Made by a program: the position numbers and the translations under genes. The notes under the pieces were generated by a model. That model had not been told where the DNA came from and did not search any database. It was given only the letters and a program-made list of their open reading frames with translations. A stretch of 25,009 bases of DNA, from the IMG/VR virus record IMGVR_UViG_3300025671_000484, positions 1-25,009 of that record. One strand, written 5' to 3'. Shown piece by piece: positions 9,501 to 15,054 of this stretch (position 1 is the stretch's first letter; each line of letters opens with the position of its first letter). This DNA is from a virus.

Positions 9501-12500
9501 AACTATTGGTAACTCAGGTGCTACACTAACAGGAACATTGAGCACCGCGGCCCAGACAAATATCACATCTGTTGGTACACTAACTGGCTTAACATTATCA
9601 GGAACACTAACTGGTACTACAGTAGAAGCAGCTCAAATTGGTAATAGTGGTGCTACATTAACCGGTACATTAGACACCGCTTCTCAAACAAATATAACAT
9701 CGGTTGGTACGCTAACCGGATTGACACTAAGTGGTGCATTAACAGGTACAACTGTAAGTGCTGCTACTATTGGTAACACTGGTGCTACCTTGACAGGTAC
9801 GCTGAGTACTGCGGCGCAGACAAACATAACCTCACTAGGAACACTAACTGGGCTAACACTAAGTGGCACACTAACTGGTACTAGCGTAGAATCTGCAACT
9901 ATTGGTAATAGCGGATCTCAGTTAACTGGTACATTACAAACTGCTAGCCAAACAAATATTACAGAAGTTGGAACACTAACTGGCTTAACCTTAAGTGGTA
10001 CATTAAACGGAACTACAGTACAAGCAGCCATAATTGGTAACATTGGTGCTGCATTTACTGGCGCCAGTGCAACAATTACTACAATTAATGGCACAAATTT
10101 AAATGGCGCATTGGGTTCCGGCGGCGGCAATACTGCTATTGTAAGCACACTAAGTGCCACAGGTAATGCCACAGTTAATGCATTGTCTGTAAACAACAGT
10201 GCTACAGTTGGTTCGACACTAGGTGTAACTGGTGTTACAACAATTACAGACACAACACAGGCAACCGCTACAACCAACGGAGCATTGGTAGTCGCAGGTG
10301 GCGTTGGTATTGCCAAAGATGTACATATTGGCGGTACAGTTCTTATTAGCCAGGATACAACAATCGCAGGCAACTTAACAGTTGAAGGCAATACTACTAT
10401 TATCGGTGCAAATAATCTTGCTGTCACAGACAACTTGATTGAAATGCACACTGATGCCAACTTAACTCCATTAACTGAAGATGATGGTAGAGACATTGGC
10501 TTCAGAATGCACTACTACAAAACGCAAAACGACAATGCTGCGTTAATTTGGAGTAATGACGAACAGAATTTAGAATGGTATGGTAGTGGTGCAGGAGGCG
10601 ATGCTAACGTCATCAATCACAGTACTGCTGTTTATGGAAATATTAAAACTGGTAACTTGGTACTGATTGGTAGTAGTGATCCAGGTGGCGCCAACGTTGA
10701 TGGAACACGCAGTACCAGTGTAAGCACAGGTGCTTTAGTACTACAAGGTAACAGTGGTATTGGCGTTGGAGGTAACATCCATGCTGGTGGAAATGTAACT
10801 GCTACTTACTTCTTGGGAGATGGTAGCCAATTAAGTAACCTAAGTGGTTTAAGTGTTAATTTTGCTAATACTGCAGGCACTGCTGAATATGTAACAAATG
10901 CGACTCAGAGTAACATTACCGCAGTTGGAACTCTTACTGGCTTAACATTAAGTGGTGGATTAACAGGAACAACTCTTAACGCATCTCAGATTGGTAATAG
11001 TGGAGCAACATTAACTGGTACATTAGATACTGCTAGCCAAACAAACATTACAGAAGTTGGTACGCTAACTAGTTTAATTTTGAGCGGTACGCTAACTGGC
11101 ACAGCCATTACAGCAGCCACCATTGGTAATTCGGGATCGCAACTAACTGGCACATTACAAACATCGGCACAAACTAATATTACTAGTGTTGGTACACTAA
11201 CCGGACTCACTTTAAGTGGTACATTGACAGGTACAACTGTTGAAGCAGCACAGATAGGTAACTCAGGTGCAACTTTAACAGGTACGTTAAGCACTGCTGC
11301 CCAAACCAACATCACATCGGTAGGTACACTAACTGGACTGACACTAAGTGGCACTTTAACAGGCACTACGGTAGAAGCAGCACAGATTGGTAATAGTGGT
11401 GCAACATTAACTGGTACACTAGATACTGCTGCACAAACTAATATTACATCAGTAGGTACACTAACAGGATTAACACTAAGCGGTAACCTAGACGGCACAA
11501 ATATCAACGCAGCCAGTGTTGGCAACGTAGGTACAACAATTACAGGTACATTACAAACTGCAAGTCAAACTAATATTACAAGCGTTGGCACACTAACCGG
11601 GCTAACTTTGTCAGGAACATTAACTGGTACTGCAATTGAAGCCGCTAGCATTGGTAACACAGGAGCAACATTAACTGGCACGTTACAGACTGCAAGTCAA
11701 ACCAATATTACCTCAGTTGGAACACTAACTGGATTAACATTAAGCGGTACATTGACAGGTACCACAGTAGAGGCTGCACAAATAGGAAATAGTGGTGCTA
11801 CATTAACAGGTACATTAAGCACTGCCGCTCAAACTAATATTACATCAGTTGGAACACTAACTGGATTAACTTTAAGTGGTACATTAACTGGTACTGCTAT
11901 TGAAGCAGCAACTATCGGTAATAGTGGATCACAGTTAACAGGCACATTACAAACTGCCGCACAAACGAATATTACTAGTGTTGGTACATTAACTGGCTTA
12001 ACTTTGAGTGGCACACTAACCGGTACAACTGTTGAAGCAGCACAGATAGGTAATACCGATGCTACTCTAACAGGTACACTTAGCACCGCAGCACAGCCTA
12101 ACATTAACTCCTTAGCCGATTCTGTAACTATTGGCGAAATTACAATAGGTAGCAATAGTATTACCAGCACACATAGTGTAATTACAATCGATCCAAGTAC
12201 TGCCGGCAGCGGCGGATTGGTAGTAATTGAAGGTAACCTGCAAGTTACTGGTAATGTAACTTACATCGACAGTAATGTTGTCAGCACCAATGACTTAGAT
12301 ATAGTTGTTGCTAATAACCAAACTACAAGTGCTGGTATTGACGGCGCTGGTATACTAGCAGGTAATGTAGGCGGCGAGGGTATTGCTACTTGGATATACA
12401 ATCACGCCACTACTAGTTGGCGTTCAAATGTAGGTATAACACCTGCGGGTAATGCAAGTTTAAGTTTAGGCGGAACTAGTAATTACTGGGATACTGGATA

Positions 12501-14694
12501 TTTCAATGCTATCCAAGCACCAAGTATTACTGGTGTATTGCAAACTGCTGCACAAACCAATATTACATCAGTAGGCACATTAACTGGACTAACATTAAGT
12601 GGTACACTAACTGGTACGACGGTAGAAGCTGCTCAAATTGGTAACAGTGGAGCAACACTAACAGGTACATTAAGTACAGCAGCCCAAACTAATATTACCA
12701 GTGTTGGTACACTAACTGGATTGACTCTAAGTGGTACACTAACTGGTACTACTGTTAATGCTGCTACTATCGGTAACGCTAGTGCAGCACTAATTGGTGC
12801 AACATTAGACACAAGCGGCAACGCTACGGTAAATGAACTAACTGTAAACAGTACCACTACAATTGGAAGCACATTAGGCGTTACAGGCAATATTGCTGGT
12901 AGTGGAATAACATTAACAGGCGATGTAACGGCAGTTCAGTTAGGAACTACAGGTAACATTACCAGCGGAAGTTACTTGTTTGGTAACGGTAGATTTATTG
13001 AAGGTATTACTGTTGAAGCAGGATCTTCAATCACTAACGGAACAAGTAATGTAGTTGTTGAGGGTAGTGGTAACGTTAATACCAGTGTAAGTGGCATTCA
13101 AAACGTTTTTGTAGTTGCAGCAGACGGCGCACATACAAGCAACTTATTCCTGTCAGACACATTTACTGGAACCACAGTAAATGCTGCACAAATAGGAAAT
13201 AGTGGTGCTACACTAACTGGTACATTAGACACAGCCGCACAAACTAATATTACTAGTGTCGGTACACTAACAGGACTTACACTAAGTGGTACATTAACTG
13301 GAACAACTGTAGAAGCCGCACAGATTGGTAATACTGGCGCTTCGTTAACAGGTACTTTACAAACTGCTGCTCAAACCAACATTACATCAGTAGGTACACT
13401 AACTGGATTGACACTAAGCGGCACATTAACCGGCACAACACTAGAAGCTGCTACTATTGGCAATTCTGGTGCAAGCATAATAGGCGACGGTAGTCAATTA
13501 ACTAGTTTAACAGGCGCTAATGTAACTGGAACGGTAGCCAATGCAACTTATGCAGACAGCACTGGCAGTGCAGGAACTGCAACAACGGCAGGAACTGCTG
13601 AGTACGTAACAAATGCCACACAGGCAAATATTACCAGTGTTGGCACATTAACTTCGCTAACCCTGTCAGGAACACTAACTGGAACTACCGTAGAAGCAGC
13701 ACAGATAGGCAATAGTGGAGCAACTTTAACAGGAACTCTTGACACTGCTGCTCAAACCAACATTACATCAGTGGGTACGCTAACTGGACTCACTTTAAGT
13801 GGTACATTGACAGGTACAACTGTTGAAGCAGCACAGATAGGAAATAGCGGTGCTACACTAACAGGAACTCTTGACACTGCTGCCCAAACTAACATTACGT
13901 CAGTAGGTACACTTACTGGTTTAACACTAAGTGGAACATTAACTGGTACAACTGTAAATGCTGCTACTATTGGTAATGCCAGCGCGGCACTAATCGGCGC
14001 CACTTTAGATACAAGTGGTAACAGTACTGTAAATGCAATAACCATTAATAACAGTGCTACAATTGGAACAACGCTAGGAGTAACTGCTAACGTAACTGCT
14101 AACAGTTACATTATTGCTGGAGATGGAGTTTTCTGGAGCAATGGCGATCCTTATAGTTCAGGTGGTGGCGGCGGCACTACAACAGTAAGCAATACCGCAC
14201 CAAGTAGCCCAAGTCAGGGTGACATATGGATTGACAGTGACAGTGGTATACAATTTATCTACTTCAATGATGGTGACAGCAGTCAGTGGGCTGAAATGCA
14301 GGCAGAACTTTCGTTTAGCAACGGCAGCGGCAGTGGAGGCAATGTTGATTTAAGTGCAGTTGCTCAAAGCATTATTCCTGCTGCAAATGTAACTTACGAC
14401 TTAGGTAGTGCAAGTTACCAATGGCGTGATTTGTTCCTGTCAGGAAATACAATTAATCTTGGCGGAGCAACTATAAGTACAGACGCCAGCACTGGTGCTA
14501 TTGCACTGATGCCGCAACCAACAGAAGCTAATCCAAACCCCAGTGGTATTGTGGTTAGTCCTGCAGGTGGAGTTGTAACAGTTGCTAGTACTGGAGGTAA
14601 CATTGATGCAAACGCTTTTGCCAACGCAGGTAACGAAACTGGATCAGTTACAAGTACAGCGTTTGCATTCTCAATATTATTTGGAGGTTTATAA
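3562..14694 (+). CDS. Giant repeat-built tail-fibre-like protein (3710 residues)
   Basis: Probable virion fibre; at 3710 residues it is nearly three times T4 gp34 (about 1290). The N-terminus (1-40) carries the GDSLYTAFTKTNSNFTELY motif found at the start of many T4-like structural proteins. Next come modules with NVTASYFFGNGSQLDGL-like motifs, then 39 copies by my count of a 44-residue unit with core TNITSVGTLTGLTLSG and a second half like VEAAQIGNSGATLTG. Four ~140-residue modules (starting near residues 588, 1072, 1645 and 2855) and a related one (about 2224-2350, GALVVAGGVGIAKDVHIGG then DIGFRMHYY) interrupt the array. The C-terminus follows GVFWSNGDPYSSGGGGG with a W-containing segment, a LGSASYQWRDLFLSG motif and a small hydrophobic tail. 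Charged residues are rare, and Gly, Thr, Asn, Ala and Leu dominate. The ribosome site (GGATAAAG) is weak. A beta-helical or beta-rich trimeric rod is inference. The stop overlaps the next ATG by one base (TAATG). Confidence 0.8.
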   Translation: MAQEIIDLGDGPDSNSGDSLYTAFTKTNSNFTELYTIIGSNSTTNLTGNTITANYFYTTGNLRVGNINGFGNLSTIGNIIGTGYFYPNGQSVFSNIQADLTSIKSDVLPQTTATYTLGSISKEWAELYLSNNVTLRGTNISVDNGTLTVNGVVVSGNYSNANVASYLPTYTGNIGAGNVIVSTDVIATGNVSAAYFIGNGSQLTGLGEITYGNANVANYLPTYTGNLDSLAGNVITTANVTAAYFIGNGSQLEGLPASYSNANVASYLPTYSGNLDSVDGITANSISATEFIGNIIPSANVTYNLGSSDFRFKDLFLSGSTINLDGASISANNTAVIITTAEGGAFVIQGSEDATTYRIQNGTSNVDIPASDGNILISVNGESIATFSSLGLEVVGNITPGNVDTAGNVTASYFFGNGSQLDGLTELSVNFANTAGTAEFVTNATQANITSVGTLTSLTLSGTLTGTTVEAAQIGNSGATLTGTLDTAAQTNITSVGTLTGLTLSGAITGTVVNAATVGNAATQLVGETLDTSANATVNGLTVNTSATVGTTLGVTGNIIAGNVEATNLVGTLETASQPNVNELANAVTIGEITIGSNSITSTHDTITIDPSTEGSGGLVVIEGNLRVTGNVTYIDSNVVSTNDLDIIVANNRTTSADIDGAGILAGNVGGQGIATWVYNHATTSWRSNVGITPQGNAALSFGGTNNYWSTGYFNAIEAPSITGVLQTPQQTNITSVGTLTGLTLSGTLTGTTVNAAQIGNTGATLTGTIQTASQTNITSVGTLTGLTLSGTLTGTTINAATIGNSGAAITGSTLTGTIQTASQPNITSVGILTGLTLSGILDGTTIRAAIIGNAGAALTGTIQTAAQPNITSVGTLTGLNLSGTLNAPTVQAATIGNTGAAFTGATLNTTSNATINALTINNSATIGTDLGVTGNVSASYFLGNGALLDGLGGVSVSFANTAGVAQYVSEAAQANITSVGVLTGATLSGTLTGTTVEAAQIGNTGAILTGTLDTAAQTNITQVGTLTGLTLSGTLNGTTVQAAQIGNSGATLTGTINTPAQTNINQLADEVTIGEITIGSNSIVSTHSVITIDPASAGQNGLVVIEGNLQVTGNVTYVDSGTIIINDKDIIVANNQTTSAGIDGAGILAGNVGGAGVATWIYNHATTSWQSNVGVTPVGNASLSLGGTSNYWSTGYFNAIEAPSVTGVLQTANQTNITSVGTLTGLTLSGTLTGTDINAATIGNTGATLIGDGSALTSLTGANVTGTVANATYSLEAGNSNTANTAGTAGYVTEAAQANITSVGTLTGLTLSGALTGTTVNAATIGNTGSTIFGATVESTANATVNDITINNSATIGTTLDVTGNIIAGNVDSTGNISASYFFGNGSQLGGLTELSVNYANTAGTAEYVTNATQSNITAVGTLIGLTLSDTLTGTTLEAAQIGNSGATLTGTLDTAAQTNITSVGTLTGLTLSGTLTGTAINAATIGNTNTTLTGTLSTVSQPNVTSLGTLTGLTLSGTLTGTTVEAAQIGNSGATLTGTLDTAAQTNITSVGTLTGLTLSGTLTGTAVEAATIGNSGATLTGTLSTAAQTNITSVGTLTGLTLSDTLTGTTINAATIGNSGATLTGTVSTAAQPNINELADAVTIGEITIGSNSITSTHSVITIDPSTAGSGGLVVIEGNLQVTGNVTYIDSNIVSTNDLDIVVANNRSTSADIDGAGILAGNVGGEGIATWTYNHATTSWQSNVGITPLGNAALSFGGTNNYWSTGYFDVLQVGGNVTANYFFGNGSQLDGLSDLSVNYANTAGTAEYVTNATQSNITAVGTLTGLTLSGGLTGTTVSAATIGNSGATLTGTLSTAAQTNITSVGTLTGLTLSGTLTGTTVEAAQIGNSGATLTGTLNTAAQTNITSVGTLTGLTLSGTLTGTTINAAIIGNSGAAITGSTLTGTLQTAAQTNITSVGTLTGLTLSGTLTGTAVEAATIGNSGATLTGTLSTAAQTNITSVGTLTGLTLSGTLTGTTVEAAQIGNSGATLTGTLDTASQTNITSVGTLTGLTLSGALTGTTVSAATIGNTGATLTGTLSTAAQTNITSLGTLTGLTLSGTLTGTSVESATIGNSGSQLTGTLQTASQTNITEVGTLTGLTLSGTLNGTTVQAAIIGNIGAAFTGASATITTINGTNLNGALGSGGGNTAIVSTLSATGNATVNALSVNNSATVGSTLGVTGVTTITDTTQATATTNGALVVAGGVGIAKDVHIGGTVLISQDTTIAGNLTVEGNTTIIGANNLAVTDNLIEMHTDANLTPLTEDDGRDIGFRMHYYKTQNDNAALIWSNDEQNLEWYGSGAGGDANVINHSTAVYGNIKTGNLVLIGSSDPGGANVDGTRSTSVSTGALVLQGNSGIGVGGNIHAGGNVTATYFLGDGSQLSNLSGLSVNFANTAGTAEYVTNATQSNITAVGTLTGLTLSGGLTGTTLNASQIGNSGATLTGTLDTASQTNITEVGTLTSLILSGTLTGTAITAATIGNSGSQLTGTLQTSAQTNITSVGTLTGLTLSGTLTGTTVEAAQIGNSGATLTGTLSTAAQTNITSVGTLTGLTLSGTLTGTTVEAAQIGNSGATLTGTLDTAAQTNITSVGTLTGLTLSGNLDGTNINAASVGNVGTTITGTLQTASQTNITSVGTLTGLTLSGTLTGTAIEAASIGNTGATLTGTLQTASQTNITSVGTLTGLTLSGTLTGTTVEAAQIGNSGATLTGTLSTAAQTNITSVGTLTGLTLSGTLTGTAIEAATIGNSGSQLTGTLQTAAQTNITSVGTLTGLTLSGTLTGTTVEAAQIGNTDATLTGTLSTAAQPNINSLADSVTIGEITIGSNSITSTHSVITIDPSTAGSGGLVVIEGNLQVTGNVTYIDSNVVSTNDLDIVVANNQTTSAGIDGAGILAGNVGGEGIATWIYNHATTSWRSNVGITPAGNASLSLGGTSNYWDTGYFNAIQAPSITGVLQTAAQTNITSVGTLTGLTLSGTLTGTTVEAAQIGNSGATLTGTLSTAAQTNITSVGTLTGLTLSGTLTGTTVNAATIGNASAALIGATLDTSGNATVNELTVNSTTTIGSTLGVTGNIAGSGITLTGDVTAVQLGTTGNITSGSYLFGNGRFIEGITVEAGSSITNGTSNVVVEGSGNVNTSVSGIQNVFVVAADGAHTSNLFLSDTFTGTTVNAAQIGNSGATLTGTLDTAAQTNITSVGTLTGLTLSGTLTGTTVEAAQIGNTGASLTGTLQTAAQTNITSVGTLTGLTLSGTLTGTTLEAATIGNSGASIIGDGSQLTSLTGANVTGTVANATYADSTGSAGTATTAGTAEYVTNATQANITSVGTLTSLTLSGTLTGTTVEAAQIGNSGATLTGTLDTAAQTNITSVGTLTGLTLSGTLTGTTVEAAQIGNSGATLTGTLDTAAQTNITSVGTLTGLTLSGTLTGTTVNAATIGNASAALIGATLDTSGNSTVNAITINNSATIGTTLGVTANVTANSYIIAGDGVFWSNGDPYSSGGGGGTTTVSNTAPSSPSQGDIWIDSDSGIQFIYFNDGDSSQWAEMQAELSFSNGSGSGGNVDLSAVAQSIIPAANVTYDLGSASYQWRDLFLSGNTINLGGATISTDASTGAIALMPQPTEANPNPSGIVVSPAGGVVTVASTGGNIDANAFANAGNETGSVTSTAFAFSILFGGL
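5323..5750 (+). repeat. ~140-residue fibre module, copy 1 (subtype A)
   Basis: It starts VTIGEITIGSNS and runs through GLVVIEGNL, TYIDSNVVSTNDLDI, GAGILAGNVGG and YNHATTSW to ITGVLQTP. Subtype A is defined by an STxGSGGL-like segment and IDSN-VSTNDLD. The module replaces part of the short-repeat array. Confidence 0.8.
6775..7200 (+). repeat. ~140-residue fibre module, copy 2 (subtype B)
   Basis: It has the same architecture as copy 1 but carries ASAGQNGL and YVDSGTIIINDKDI, the variant also found in the second fibre gene at 19360. It ends VTGVLQTA. Confidence 0.8.
8494..8890 (+). repeat. ~140-residue fibre module, copy 3 (subtype A, different end)
   Basis: Subtype A sequence (STAGSGGL, YIDSNIVSTNDLD). 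After STGYFD it leaves the shared pattern and continues as VLQVGGNVTANYFFGNGSQLDGL instead of the usual ITGVLQTA link. Confidence 0.8.
10231..10620 (+). repeat. Diverged fibre module (GALVVAGGVGIAKD / DIGFRMHYY type)
   Basis: This in-frame segment encodes TNGALVVAGGVGIAKD, then EGNTTIIGANNLAVTDNLIEMH and DIGFRMHYY with ALIWSNDEQNLEWYG. The pattern is familiar from long fibre and baseplate proteins of T4-like marine phages. It occupies the same structural slot as the ~140-residue modules but is only distantly related to them. Confidence 0.65.
12124..12549 (+). repeat. ~140-residue fibre module, copy 4 (subtype A)
   Basis: It starts VTIGEITIGSNS, has STAGSGGL and YIDSNVVSTNDLD, and ends ITGVLQTA before the array resumes. 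The second half (QTTSAGIDGAGILAG, NASLSLGGTSNYW) matches subtype B copies better, which suggests a mosaic. Confidence 0.8.
14683..14687 (+). promoter_or_regulatory. Strong ribosome site of the 119-residue gene inside the giant gene
   Basis: GGAGG lies 6 bases before the ATG at 14694, within the last codons of the giant fibre gene. It is the best Shine-Dalgarno in the fibre block and lets the small protein be made in amounts different from the fibre. Confidence 0.7.
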
Positions 14695-15053
14695 TGGCTA
14701 CACCTAATATCTTAGGTCTAACAACAGTAAATGGCAACACTACAGTACAGAGTTGTACAACAAGCGCCACCGCTATAGTTGAAAACGCTGCTGACAGTGG
14801 AAAGATTTACAAAATTAACAGTTTGATTATCTCAAACATAGATGGCACAAGTTCAGCTGATATCACTGTGGATTTATATCGCAGTAGTACTGCATATCAT
14901 ATAGTGAAAACAGTAGCGGTAGCAGCAGACAGTGCATTTAATGCAATTGACAAAACTGGCACAATTTATTTACTTGAAGGTGATGCACTAAGATGCACCG
15001 CCAGTGCCGATGGTGATTTACAGGCAGTATGTTCATTCGAGGAAATGTCTTAA
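14694..15053 (+). CDS. Small phage structural protein (119 residues, MATPNILGLTTV type)
   Basis: It resembles a recurrent ~120-residue structural protein of marine T4-like phages that begins MATPNILG-T-V and contains SGKIYKINSLIISN, IYLLEGDALRC and a final SFEE. The fold appears to be a single beta domain: alternating hydrophobic strands, few helices, no signal or membrane segment. The start overlaps the stop of the giant fibre gene by one base (TAATG) and has a strong GGAGG ribosome site, so it is probably coupled to it. The next gene begins two bases after its stop codon. A role as a fibre- or baseplate-associated subunit is inferred from its position between the fibre and the LamG adhesin. 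Confidence 0.75.
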   Translation: MATPNILGLTTVNGNTTVQSCTTSATAIVENAADSGKIYKINSLIISNIDGTSSADITVDLYRSSTAYHIVKTVAVAADSAFNAIDKTGTIYLLEGDALRCTASADGDLQAVCSFEEMS

Positions 15054-15054
15054 C

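Larger units (their letters stand above)
4900..14010 (+). repeat. 39-copy 132-bp repeat array inside the giant fibre gene
   Basis: The coding unit is 44 codons. The first full copy starts at 4900 and the last at 13888. Adjacent copies are spaced exactly 132 bases where uninterrupted; for instance the GACACTGCTGC strings at 13741 and 13873. Uninterrupted runs occur at about 5755-6190, 7935-8460, 9010-9960, 10915-12105 and 13620-13990. Amino acids are highly conserved, with hot spots of variation such as T/A/S before V/I-E/N, Q/T before IGN, and D/S/Q/N before TAAQ. Third codon positions differ widely between copies. The count of 39 was made by eye. Confidence 0.85.

Noticed and set aside
4900-14010. 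Regular repeats as a CRISPR array
   Set aside because: The unit is a 132-bp coding repeat in one open frame, without short identical repeats and unique spacers.
4797-14624. Many minus-strand open frames across the fibre gene encoding Val/Pro/Ser-rich peptides (VPVSVPLSVSPVSVPTD pattern)
   Set aside because: They are antisense readings of the 132-bp repeat, recur with its period, lack ribosome sites and stop at module borders. The same shadows occur opposite the second fibre gene.
15004-15054. Start of the LamG protein at the ATG at 15004
   Set aside because: It would overlap the 119-residue gene by 50 bases, whereas the ATG at 15055 directly follows that gene's stop codon, as is usual in this genome.
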